DNA of 64,000 bases from Anaerohalosphaeraceae bacterium (GTDB taxonomy: Bacteria > Planctomycetota > Phycisphaerae > Sedimentisphaerales > UBA12454), in assembly GCA_021108375.1 (NCBI GenBank), contig JAIORA010000034.1, positions 124,001 to 188,000 of the forward strand. The letters run 5' to 3'. The notes beneath the pieces are model-generated. The model was not told where the DNA came from, made no database searches, and saw only the letters and a program-made list of their open reading frames with translations. Position numbers and translations under genes: made by a program. The stretch's first letter is position 1. Each line of letters starts with the position of its first letter. Of this stretch, positions 1 through 7,767 are shown in pieces.

Positions 1-210
1 GCTTTGTTTTTTTATTGAAAATCCATCCCGATTTATCGGGATTCCTAAACTCAAAACTAAGGACTCAAAACTCAAAACTACTCTTCGCCGTGGCAATCTC
101 GTTTTAAATTAACCATCCGTACAAGACTCTGTCATTCCAGCGAAAGCGGGAATCCATTTTTAACTTTTATATTTTTTCCTCTATGTCTCTTTGGTGGAAA
201 AAAATCTGTG
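1..210. repeat. Repeat-filled spacer downstream of mtnA
   Basis: No gene is visible. Bases 1-97 recur at 1482-1578 with a single mismatch, so mtnA is bracketed by 97-bp direct repeats, and the left copy may continue beyond the window. The repeat holds a CCCGAT/ATCGGG palindrome followed by a CTCAAAACT-rich string. Bases 131-156 are a hairpin repeat (CCAGC-GAAA-GCGGG arms, one arm degenerate) of a family found at least nine times in the window. Bases near 205-225 belong to a GTGTTAATC-type dispersed repeat. Confidence 0.8.
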
Positions 211-1287
211 TTAATCCGTGTCTAAAATGTTTTTTACTTTGGCAGGGTTCGGATTTTCGATAACTCCTTTTTCGGTAATGATTGCCGTGATGTTTTCTGC
301 GTTTGTAACATCGAATGCGGGGTTGAAAATATCTATACCTTTGGGCGCTGTTGGGATTCCCGCAAAGCAGGCCACTTCGCTTGAGTCTCTTTGTTCTATC
401 GGTATTTCGCTGCCGGTTTTTATTGATAGGTCGAAAGTGCTTGATGGCGCTGCGATGTAGAATGGTATATTATGTGCCTTTGCCAGAATGCTCAGGCCGT
501 ACGTTCCGATTTTATTTGCCGCATCTCCGTTTGCCGCTATCCGGTCTGCGCCGGTGATGACCGCGTCTATTTTTCCGTTTTTCATCAGCCACCCTGCCAT
601 ATTGTCGCAAATCAGCGTTACATCCATATTGCTTTGTTTAAGCTCCCACGCCGTCAGTCTTGCCCCTTGTAATAGTGGCCGGGTTTCGTCAGCATAGACC
701 TTGAATTTTTTGCCATTCTTAGCTGCCTCGAATATCGGGCTAAGCGCTGTCCCTTGTCCTGCTGTCGCCAGCGCTCCCGCATTGCAATGCGTTAGTATTG
801 CGCAGCCTTCGATTATAAATTTTTCGCCATTGATTCCGATTAGCCTGCACATTTCGACATCTTCATCGTAAATTTTTTGAGCTTCGCTGAGCAACGCTCT
901 CCTCAAATCCAAAATAGTTGCATCGTTATTTTGCGCAGCGAATTTTTCTGCGACCGTCTTCATCCTGTCCAGTGCCCAGAACAGGTTTACCGCTGTCGGC
1001 CTTGACTGGGACAGATAATTTATTTTTTTATTGAGTTGCTCGATTGCACCACAGAGTTTTTGCTCGCTGTCAATTTCTCTCGCTGCGATGCATACCCCAA
1101 AACCTGCCGCTACGCCTATCGCCGGCGCCCCCCTCACAGCCAGCATCTTTATCGCATCGTATAATTGCTCAACGGTTTTACAGGGCAGTTTAATAAATTC
1201 ACCCGGCAGCTTCCTCTGGTCGGTAAGTTCTAAAAAACCGTCAATTCCACCAATCCATTCAAGCGTCTTAAAACTTTTCAATTTCAC
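211..1287 (-). CDS. mtnA: S-methyl-5-thioribose-1-phosphate isomerase
   Basis: Isomerises 5-methylthioribose 1-phosphate to 5-methylthioribulose 1-phosphate in the cytosolic methionine salvage pathway. The 358 residues match the family length. Visible hallmarks are the substrate-phosphate loop RGAPAIG (residues 52-58), the catalytic cysteine in THCNAG (Cys168) and the catalytic aspartate in ITGADRIAANGD (Asp248), all in the expected order. The related eIF-2B alpha-type regulatory subunits lack this Cys/Asp pair, so the enzyme assignment is firm. The gene stands alone: no other salvage gene (mtnB, C, D, K) is in the window. It lies between repeat-rich spacers and has 97-bp direct repeats on either side. 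Confidence 0.95.
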   Translation of the reverse strand: MKLKSFKTLEWIGGIDGFLELTDQRKLPGEFIKLPCKTVEQLYDAIKMLAVRGAPAIGVAAGFGVCIAAREIDSEQKLCGAIEQLNKKINYLSQSRPTAVNLFWALDRMKTVAEKFAAQNNDATILDLRRALLSEAQKIYDEDVEMCRLIGINGEKFIIEGCAILTHCNAGALATAGQGTALSPIFEAAKNGKKFKVYADETRPLLQGARLTAWELKQSNMDVTLICDNMAGWLMKNGKIDAVITGADRIAANGDAANKIGTYGLSILAKAHNIPFYIAAPSSTFDLSIKTGSEIPIEQRDSSEVACFAGIPTAPKGIDIFNPAFDVTNAENITAIITEKGVIENPNPAKVKNILDTD

Positions 1288-1800
1288 TCCTTATTTCGAT
1301 TTTAGCCATTAGCCCCTGGGTCTTGTCCCAGGGGTACCTGCAAATTGTTTATCACTTTCGCACTGCCGTTTAGCCCTGCCATCACTATGGCAGGGTTCGT
1401 GCTTGCGAATTTTAATAACCCGCCCGCACCGTATAGTAGCCGAGCCGCGGGAGCGGCCGGAATATTTTTTGTCATTGCGAGGCTTTGTTTTTTTATTGAA
1501 AATCCATCCCGATTTATCGGGATTCCTTAACTCAAAACTAAGGACTCAAAACTCAAAACTACTCTTCGCCGTGGCAATTTGTCTTTTTCATTTGTGTTTA
1601 TTTGTGTCAATTCGTGGTTAATTTCTTTTGTCATTCCCGCGAAAGCGGGAATCCATTTTTTTACTTTTTTAAAATCTGCGTAATCCGCGGTTGAAATAAT
1701 CTGTGTTTATCTGTGTCCATCTGTGGCTAAAAAAATAAAATCACTTCGGCCGTTAGGCCGACTCCTCAACTCAAAACTAAGGACTCAAAACTCAAAACTA
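1288..1800. repeat. Repeat-filled spacer between uvrA and mtnA
   Basis: No gene. In order: a CCCCTGGG/CCCAGGGG hairpin near 1313, a CCCTGCC/GGCAGGG hairpin near 1371, a CCGAG-GCCGC-GGGA-GCGGC-CGG hairpin near 1440, the 97-bp direct repeat (1482-1578), a CCCGC-GAAA-GCGGG hairpin (about 1630-1654), a run of GTGTTTATCTGTG-type repeats (about 1675-1730), then a CGGCC/GGCCG palindrome followed by another CTCAAAACT string ending at the uvrA stop codon. Confidence 0.8.
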
Positions 1801-4647
1801 TTATTGATGGTTATTCTCAAGATATTCCCGTAGGTACTTAGCGGTATAGCTGTTTTTGGCTTCGATAATTTTTTCGGGCGGCCCCTGCGCGATAACCTCG
1901 CCGCCGCCATCGCCACCTTCGGGGCCGAGGTCTATAATATAGTCAGCCATCTTGATAACATCAAGATTATGTTCAATAACGATAACGGTATTGCCGAGGT
2001 CGCAAAGCCTCTGCAAAACGTTGAGTAGGTTATGAATGTCAGCGAAGTGCAAACCCGTTGTAGGTTCATCGAGCAGGTAAAGCGTCTGTCCCGTTGATGT
2101 TTTTCCCAGCTCCGCTGCCAACTTTACCCTCTGCGCCTCACCACCCGAAAGGGTCGTCGAAGACTGTCCCAGCTCCATATACCCCAGGCCCACATTGCTG
2201 AGCGTTTTCAATTGCCGAACAATTTTTGGAAAGTTTGCGAAAAATCTAACCGCCTCATCCACCGGCATATCAAGAACATCAGTAATCGATTTGCCTTTAT
2301 ATGTTATTTGCAGCGTCTCCTGATTATAGCGTTTGCCTTTACACTGTTGACAGACAACATAAACGTCCGGCAGAAAATGCATCTCGATTTTTTTCGTTCC
2401 CTGCCCCTGGCAGTACTCGCATCTGCCGCCTTTGATATTAAAGCTGAAGCGTCCCGGACTGTACCCCCTGATTTTCGCTTCCCTGGTCTTTGCGAACAGT
2501 TGGCGAATCAAATCGAAAACGCCCGTATAGGTAACCGGATTACTTCGCGGCGTTTTGCCGATTGGCGACTGGTCGATTTCGATAACCTTATCGATTTGGC
2601 TTGTGCCGAGGATATTGCCGTGCGCCCCCGGCCTCTGCCGCGAATTGTAGAGCCTTCTCTTCAAACCTTTAAGCAGTATTTCCGTAACGAGCGTACTCTT
2701 GCCCGAACCCGAAACGCCGGTAACGCAGGTAAAAACTCCCAGCGGAAACCTGACATCGATTTTCTTTAAATTATTTTCGCTGGCGCCTTTAACTTCTATC
2801 GCCTGAGTCTTTTTGACTTTCCTTCTTTTCTGTGGAAGCTGAATTTGTTGTTTGCCGGAAAGGTATTGGCCGGTTATCGACCTTTCGCATTTGCATATAT
2901 CTTCAAAGCTGCCGACAGCAACTACTTCGCCGCCATAATCTCCCGCTGCCGGGCCGATGTCTATTATGTGCTCGGCACTTGCGATTACGTCCTCGTCGTG
3001 TTCGACAACCAGTACAGTGTTGCCGATTTGGGTAAGTTTTTTAAGAATGCCAAGTAGCCGGTCGTTATCGCGCCGGTGCAGGCCGATAGTCGGCTCGTCT
3101 AATACGTAGCAGCAGCCCACCAATCCGCTGCCGACCTGGGTCGCCAGTTTTATCCGCTGCGCCTCGCCCCCGCTAAGCGTCCCGCTCCGCCTGTCGAGAG
3201 TGATATAGCCCAGTCCCACATCGAAGAGGAATTTCAATCTCGCCTTAATTTCTTTTAATGGCTGCGAAGCGATAATGGCCTTTTCCTCATCGAATTTCAG
3301 GCTGTCGAAAAACACCTGCGCTTTTTCGACGCTCATAGCTGAGACCTGGTCGATACTCTTGCCTGCGATTGTAACCGCTATCGCCTCAGCTCTCAGGCGA
3401 GTGCCTTTGCATTGTGTGCAAGGCTGCTCGGACAGATATGTATGCAGCCGAGCCTTAACGTATTCGCTGCTGGTATTCTGCCATCTTTTGTTAAGGTTTG
3501 GAATAACACCCTCGAAATGCACGCCGTATTTTTTTTCATCCTTTTCGTCCGTGCCGTAAAGCAGAATCTTTTTAACCGCTGCGCTCATCTTGCCGAAAGG
3601 CTGCGTCTTCGGTATATTGAAATCCTTGCTGAACCGTTTGACCATTCGATTATAGAAGATGTTCATTCGCTTGCCGCCTTTTCGCCAGGCATCTATCGCA
3701 CCGTTTTCCAGCGACACGCTCGCGTCGGGCGCGATAAGATCCGGGTCGAATTCGAGAATCGTCCCAAGCCCATCGCAGCTTTTGCACGCGCCGTGCGGAC
3801 TGTTAAAGCTGAACAGTCTTGGCGAAAGCTCCTCAAGTGCGACCTGTGGATGTTCTTGGCAGGAAAATTTTTCGCTGTAAACGACATCCCGCCATTTGCC
3901 GTCTCCGCCGTTACTTTTGCTTTTGTCAGGAGCCTGCACCATCGCGAAGATAACACCTTCTCCGAGCTTCAGCGCAGTTTCAACAGAATCTGCTAAACGG
4001 ATTCTGATGGAGTCTTTTATAATCAGCCTGTCAACGACTGCGGCTATTTCGTGTTTCTTATTTTTGTCGAGTTTCGGCAAATTCTTAATATCATACACAG
4101 CCCCGTCAACTCGCGCTCTGACAAAACCTTCCCGCTGAATTTTAACGAAAACGTCTTTATGCTCACCCTTTTGGCCTCTTATCAGCGGTGCGCATACCTG
4201 AAGTTTCGTACTTTCGGGCATAGCAAAAATGCTATCGACTATAACCGATGCGTGCTGACTGGAAATTTCCGCCCCGCAAACCCAGCAGTGCGGCGTTCCG
4301 GCCCGTGCAAACAGCAACCTGCAATAGTCGTAAATTTCCGTCGTTGTCGCAACCGTTGAGCGCGGATTGCTTCCGCTCCTGCGTTGCTCAATAGCGATGG
4401 TAGGCGGCAGTCCTTCGATATGTTCGACTTCCGGCTTTTGCATTTGTTCGAGAAACTGCCTTGCATAGGCGCTGAGCGATTCGACATATTTCCTTTGCCC
4501 CTCGGCATAGATGGTATCGAACGCCAGCGAGCTTTTGCCTGAGCCGCTAATGCCGGTAATTACGACAAATTTATCGCGTGGAATATCGACATCAATAAAT
4601 TTGAGGTTGTGCTGCGATGCACCGGTTATTCGTATAGCTTTCTGCAA
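1801..4647 (-). CDS. uvrA: Excinuclease ABC subunit A
   Basis: Damage-recognition ATPase of nucleotide excision repair, which loads UvrB at bulky lesions. The 948 residues are full family length. The N-terminal half has Walker A (ITGISGSGKSS, about residues 31-41), the UvrA-specific YVESLSAYARQFL, an ABC signature LSGGEAQRIKLATQ and a Walker B/LDEPTIGLHRRD. The C-terminal half repeats this with GVSGSGKSTL, LSGGEAQRVKLAAEL and LDEPTTGLHF. A CxxC pair separated by about 20 residues (CEYC to CQQC, about residue 740) is the zinc module needed for DNA binding. It starts at an ATG with no close rival and stands alone; uvrB and uvrC are not in the window. Confidence 0.98.
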   Translation of the reverse strand: MQKAIRITGASQHNLKFIDVDIPRDKFVVITGISGSGKSSLAFDTIYAEGQRKYVESLSAYARQFLEQMQKPEVEHIEGLPPTIAIEQRRSGSNPRSTVATTTEIYDYCRLLFARAGTPHCWVCGAEISSQHASVIVDSIFAMPESTKLQVCAPLIRGQKGEHKDVFVKIQREGFVRARVDGAVYDIKNLPKLDKNKKHEIAAVVDRLIIKDSIRIRLADSVETALKLGEGVIFAMVQAPDKSKSNGGDGKWRDVVYSEKFSCQEHPQVALEELSPRLFSFNSPHGACKSCDGLGTILEFDPDLIAPDASVSLENGAIDAWRKGGKRMNIFYNRMVKRFSKDFNIPKTQPFGKMSAAVKKILLYGTDEKDEKKYGVHFEGVIPNLNKRWQNTSSEYVKARLHTYLSEQPCTQCKGTRLRAEAIAVTIAGKSIDQVSAMSVEKAQVFFDSLKFDEEKAIIASQPLKEIKARLKFLFDVGLGYITLDRRSGTLSGGEAQRIKLATQVGSGLVGCCYVLDEPTIGLHRRDNDRLLGILKKLTQIGNTVLVVEHDEDVIASAEHIIDIGPAAGDYGGEVVAVGSFEDICKCERSITGQYLSGKQQIQLPQKRRKVKKTQAIEVKGASENNLKKIDVRFPLGVFTCVTGVSGSGKSTLVTEILLKGLKRRLYNSRQRPGAHGNILGTSQIDKVIEIDQSPIGKTPRSNPVTYTGVFDLIRQLFAKTREAKIRGYSPGRFSFNIKGGRCEYCQGQGTKKIEMHFLPDVYVVCQQCKGKRYNQETLQITYKGKSITDVLDMPVDEAVRFFANFPKIVRQLKTLSNVGLGYMELGQSSTTLSGGEAQRVKLAAELGKTSTGQTLYLLDEPTTGLHFADIHNLLNVLQRLCDLGNTVIVIEHNLDVIKMADYIIDLGPEGGDGGGEVIAQGPPEKIIEAKNSYTAKYLREYLENNHQ

Positions 4648-5296
4648 TTTTATGCCTTTAGTTTATGTCTCAGGTATAGAGTGGCCTGTTCTTCTCTGTT
4701 AGGCGAGAACACACCAATTTAAGCATTGTACCAGAATTGCACCTGAAAGTAAACTGTTTTTGTAATTTTTCCCGTTCGCACGCTTGATATTTCCTGCCCC
4801 GTTCCCATCGCCATTACTATGGCGGGGTCGTCTGTCATTGCGACCAACGCGGAGAAATCTGTTTAGCCCCTGCATAGTGATGCAGGGGTTTGTGCTTACG
4901 AATGGTTTACATCTTACATTTCGCCATTCAGCCCCCGGGTCTTGTCCCGGGGGTATCTTCGCAAAGTTTATCACTTTCCCACCGCATAGAAGCCGAGCGA
5001 CGTAAGTCGCCGGAACAGTTAACCCCACATTTGTAAATGTGGGGTTATTATTTGTTTTTTAATCAGTGTAATCAGTGTCTAAAAAAATTTGTGTTAATTC
5101 GTGTCCATTTGTGGTTAATTTCATTTGTCATACCCGCGAAAGCGGGTATCCATTTTTTGTTTTTTACTTTTTCTTCTGTGAATCTCTGTGTTCTCTGTGG
5201 CTAAAAAAATAAAATTTCCATCCCGATTTATCGCTGATTCAATATTCTATCTACTACATTCTATTTTCTTAAAAAAATCTGTATCTAAAAAAAAGT
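4648..5296. repeat. Repeat-filled spacer upstream of uvrA
   Basis: No gene is supported. It holds hairpins CCCCTGCAT/ATGCAGGGG (near 4865), CCCCCGGG/CCCGGGGG (near 4931) and CCCCACATTT/AAATGTGGGG (near 5024). There is also a CCGAG-type hairpin whose stem reads GCGAC-GTAA-GTCGC (near 4995), a CCCGC-GAAA-GCGGG hairpin (5127-5152), GTGTCTAAA/GTGTTAATTC strings and a broken CCCGAT palindrome. An open frame on the minus strand (4699-5028) runs through these repeats and looks non-coding. Confidence 0.75.
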
Positions 5297-5836
5297 TTAT
5301 TTGATGTCAACAGCGTTGATTGTTTCTTCAAGTTGGCGGATAAAAGTTTTCACTTTTTCAAATCGTTTCGCAGCAATTTTTGCGACCGGCATAAATCTGA
5401 AATCATCTTTGAGCCTTGCGTCCCAGTATTGGTAATCGAGTTTCCGCCTCCAGCCGATTGCAAAATCCGCTGCCCCCTTGCCCTCGCTTACCAGCTTGCG
5501 GAATTCGCACATAACACCCGCCAGAGACATATCGTCAAGGCTCTTTGCGTCAGAGAGTATCATTGCTTCCGGGATTCTCGTAAACTTGTTGGCCGACTCG
5601 ATTATGATATCGCTTGCTCCGGAGACTCTTGCCGGGGAGAGTATTCCTGCGAGTTTTTCGCTGGCCATTTTCACTGACAGTTCCACAAGTTCTTTCGGGT
5701 CGATATCGAAGGCTTGTGGCTTGCCTTTTTTTCTGCCGCAGGCAAGCCCGGAATCCGCAAAATAGCCTGCCGAAGTTAGGCAAAGATTATCGATGGGTAC
5801 ATCTGCTGAATCTTTAACGGCCTGTATTTCCGTCAT
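5297..5836 (-). CDS. HD-phosphohydrolase-like protein lacking the HD dyad
   Basis: A 179-residue protein of unproven function. The second half (about residues 92-175) reads like the C-terminal part of YedJ-type HD phosphohydrolases: ILSDAKSLDDMS occupies the place of the family DADRLD motif, and RLKDDFRFMPVAKIAAKRF is followed by a helical FIRQLEE end, as in the family tail. The first histidine and HD dyad that should precede it are absent; the N-terminal 60 residues carry no such motif. It may therefore be a degenerate or regulatory relative. GGAGG lies 11 bases before the ATG. It sits alone between repeat fields, so context gives no clue. Confidence 0.6.
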   Translation of the reverse strand: MTEIQAVKDSADVPIDNLCLTSAGYFADSGLACGRKKGKPQAFDIDPKELVELSVKMASEKLAGILSPARVSGASDIIIESANKFTRIPEAMILSDAKSLDDMSLAGVMCEFRKLVSEGKGAADFAIGWRRKLDYQYWDARLKDDFRFMPVAKIAAKRFEKVKTFIRQLEETINAVDIK

Positions 5837-6240
5837 TATCGTCCGTTCCTCCAGACATATTTATCGCACAAAATGGGCATTTAGTCAAGTGTTTTAGTAC
5901 CGCTGCATATTTTGCTATCCCTTTCCCATCGCCGTTTAGCCCCTTCATCACTATGAGGGGGTTCGTGCTTGCAAATTTCAATAACCCGTTCGCATCGTAT
6001 AGTAGCCGAGCCGCGTAAGCGGCCGGAATAGTTAGCCCCACATTTACAAATGTGGGGTTGCAGTTTACTTTGCCTTTTTACTTTTTTAAAATCCGCGTAA
6101 TCCGTGAAATCCGCGGTTAAAATAACCTGTGTTAATCTGTGTCTAAAAACTTCGTGTCTTCATGCCTTCGTGGCTAATAAAAAATCCGCGGTTAAAATAA
6201 TCTGTGTAAATCAGTGTCTGATTTTCTTCCACAATAAACA
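5837..6240. repeat. Repeat-filled spacer between csp and the HD-like gene
   Basis: No gene. Hairpin CCCCTTCAT/ATGAGGGGG near 5938, a CCGAG-GCCGC-GTAA-GCGGC-CGG hairpin near 6005-6030, CCCCACATTT/AAATGTGGGG near 6035-6056, then about 130 bases of ATCCGCGTAATCCGTG-like and GTGTCTTCATGCC-like strings. Confidence 0.75.
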
Positions 6241-6270
6241 AAAAGCTCCACTGTAAACAGCAGAGCTTTT
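6241..6270 (-). terminator. Rho-independent terminator of csp
   Basis: Perfect arms AAAAGCTC and GAGCTTTT with extra pairing towards the loop, about 35 bases past the cold-shock stop codon. In the minus-strand sense the stem is followed by TTGTTT. Confidence 0.8.
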
Positions 6271-6304
6271 CGATTTTGTAATTTGCAATTTTAATTGCAG
6301 TTAC

Positions 6305-6508
6305 TTAGGCAGGTGTAACATTGTTTGCGCAAGGCCCTTTTTTGCCTTCGCCAACTTCAAAGTTAACCTTTTGGTTCTCTTCGAGACTTGCATACCCATC
6401 CACTTTTACTTCTGAGTAGTGGACGAACAAATCATCGCTGCCATCATCTGGCGTAATAAATCCGAAGCCTTTAGTTGAGTTAAACCATTTTACTGTTCCT
6501 GTACCCAT
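6305..6508 (-). CDS. Cold-shock-domain protein (CspA family)
   Basis: A single cold-shock domain of 67 residues that binds single-stranded RNA/DNA and acts as an RNA chaperone. RNP1 (KGFGFIT) and RNP2 (DLFVHYS) are both present, after the classical TGTVKWFN start. I chose the ATG at 6508 because AAGGAG lies 8 bases upstream; an in-frame GTG three codons earlier overlaps that ribosome binding site. The transcript has its own promoter (6619-6647), a leader of about 100 bases and a terminator (6241-6270), so it is monocistronic. The leader has a small TGGCC/GGCCA stem just before the ribosome binding site. Long structured leaders are usual for cold-inducible csp genes, but temperature control here is inference. 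Confidence 0.95.
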   Translation of the reverse strand: MGTGTVKWFNSTKGFGFITPDDGSDDLFVHYSEVKVDGYASLEENQKVNFEVGEGKKGPCANNVTPA

Positions 6509-6618
6509 TGCTACCACTCCTTGGCCGATTAGTTGGCCATAAATTAAACATCTCTCGACAATTATTAAGTTGAGCGGATTTTTCTGAGAGATGGAGAAAA
6601 ACGCGCCTCTGAGAGGGC

Positions 6619-6647
6619 ATTAGACTAAAGCAGACTGTCGAGGTCAA
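6619..6647 (-). promoter_or_regulatory. Sigma-70-type promoter of csp
   Basis: Read on the minus strand: TTGACC (6647-6642), a 17-base spacer and TCTAAT (6624-6619). The expected start near 6612 gives a leader of about 104 bases. Confidence 0.65.
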
Positions 6648-6767
6648 GAAAAAAACGGATTTTTTAGATTTTTTTTAAAATCCCCCAAAAAACCTCAAAA
6701 ATTTCCACTTTTACCATTTCGAGGCGATTTATCGTCGTGGCAATCTGTTTTGAATTTTAATATTCTG

Positions 6768-6864
6768 CCGCAATTCTACGGGTGTGAACCCGTAGATGAA
6801 GTCATCCGCCATAGGCGGACAGGCAAAGCCTGTTGCGGTAAATCCCACGGGTGTTAACCCGTGG
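6768..6864. repeat. Branched inverted-repeat structure
   Basis: CCGCAA (6768-6773) pairs with TTGCGG (6833-6838) and encloses three hairpins: CTACGGG/CCCGTAG, TCCGCC/GGCGGA and CAGGC/GCCTG. A further hairpin CCACGGG/CCCGTGG follows at 6845-6864. The nested arrangement predicts a multi-branch fold in RNA or a cruciform in DNA. No gene lies around it. Confidence 0.5.
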
Positions 6865-6954
6865 AAATTTAGTTTTGGTTATTTGATATTGTTTAGGATT
6901 TAGATATTAGAATTTGAAATTGTTTACCATTTCCCACGCATACGAATTGTTTAT

Positions 6955-7063
6955 CCTTTTCCTATCGCCATTTAGCCCTGGCAATTTGTTTGCCGGGGTT
7001 CTTTTTTTGTCATACCCGCGAAAGCGGGTATCCATTTTTTTACTTTTTTTAAAATCCGTGTTA
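6955..7063. repeat. Hairpin repeats left of the MITE-like element
   Basis: A TAGCCC hairpin with arms around CCCTGGCAA/TTTGCCGGGG (near 6973-7000) and a CCCGC-GAAA-GCGGG hairpin (7009-7034). Similar hairpins continue right of the element to 7325: a CCCC/GGGG remnant near 7217, CCGAG-GCCGC-GGAA-GCGGC near 7270, and CCCGC-GCAG-GCGGG at 7301-7325. Confidence 0.7.
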
Positions 7064-7204
7064 TACTAATTCCGATTATTAAGTGCGCCATTGTCATTTC
7101 GACCGGAACGAGCGAAGCGAATGGAGTGGAGAAATCTGTCGTTTTTAGATTCCTCGACTACGCTCGGAATGACGTGTGTGCGCATTTATTATTCGTACTT
7201 GGTA
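7064..7204. mobile_element. MITE-like element, intact copy 1
   Basis: A 141-bp element with 25-bp imperfect terminal inverted repeats (19 of 25 positions match; ends TACTAATTCCG and CGTACTTGGTA), flanked on both sides by TTA (7061-7063 and 7205-7207), consistent with a target-site duplication. It has no coding capacity, and the interior is itself an imperfect inverted repeat. A second full copy is at 58656-58796; partial copies are at 15235-15313 and 59031-59105. Confidence 0.7.
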
Positions 7205-7333
7205 TTAAACAAAGGGGTTTGCCCCAGGGGTACCTGCAAATTGTTTATCATTTTCCTATCGCTTAGAAGCCGAGCCGCGGAAGCGGCCGGATAAATTGTT
7301 GTCATTCCCGCGCAGGCGGGGATCTATATTTTT

Positions 7334-7654
7334 GTGAGTCATATATTTTGCAGCCCGTATCATCCGCAGACTAATGGAAAGATTGAGCGGTTTCATCGCT
7401 CTGCCAAAGAACAGATATTGCTGCATGTATGGGAATCGCCGGATATGCTTGAAGCCGAAATCGGCAGATTTATCAATTGGTATAACTCAGCAAGATACCA
7501 TGAAGGTATTGGCAATGTCACGCCTGATGATGTGTATTTTGGCAGACGAAAAGCCATCCAGCAAAAGCGGTCTGAGTTGAGGGCAAAATCAATACTTGAA
7601 AGAAAAGAATTTAATGGTAAAATCTTAATAACAGGAGCCAAAACCGTCTCTTAA
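7334..7654 (+). pseudogene. C-terminal fragment of an integrase-core (DDE) transposase
   Basis: The 106 residues match the end of IS3-type/rve transposases: [16 protein letters not shown] carries the last catalytic glutamate, followed by [24 protein letters not shown]. The two catalytic aspartates that should precede it are missing, since the homology begins abruptly right after a hairpin repeat at 7301-7325. No partner ORF and no clear inverted ends were seen, so this is a dead remnant. The frame opens at a GTG that is probably not a real start. Confidence 0.8.
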
Positions 7655-7767
7655 TTTAAACGACTTTTTGTCTCACTTTTGCTGAAGACATACAATTGAT
7701 GAAATAAAGTCGTTCATTTTTGATATAGCGTGTATCTTACAGATATCCCATTTGTCCTAAAACAAAC

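Noticed and set aside
2212-2769. 185-codon plus-strand frame inside uvrA
   Set aside because: Shadow of the uvrA coding sequence with no start signal and no recognisable domain.
4699-5028. Minus-strand 109-codon frame upstream of uvrA
   Set aside because: It consists of dispersed hairpin repeats; similar frames appear in other repeat blocks such as 5814-6041.
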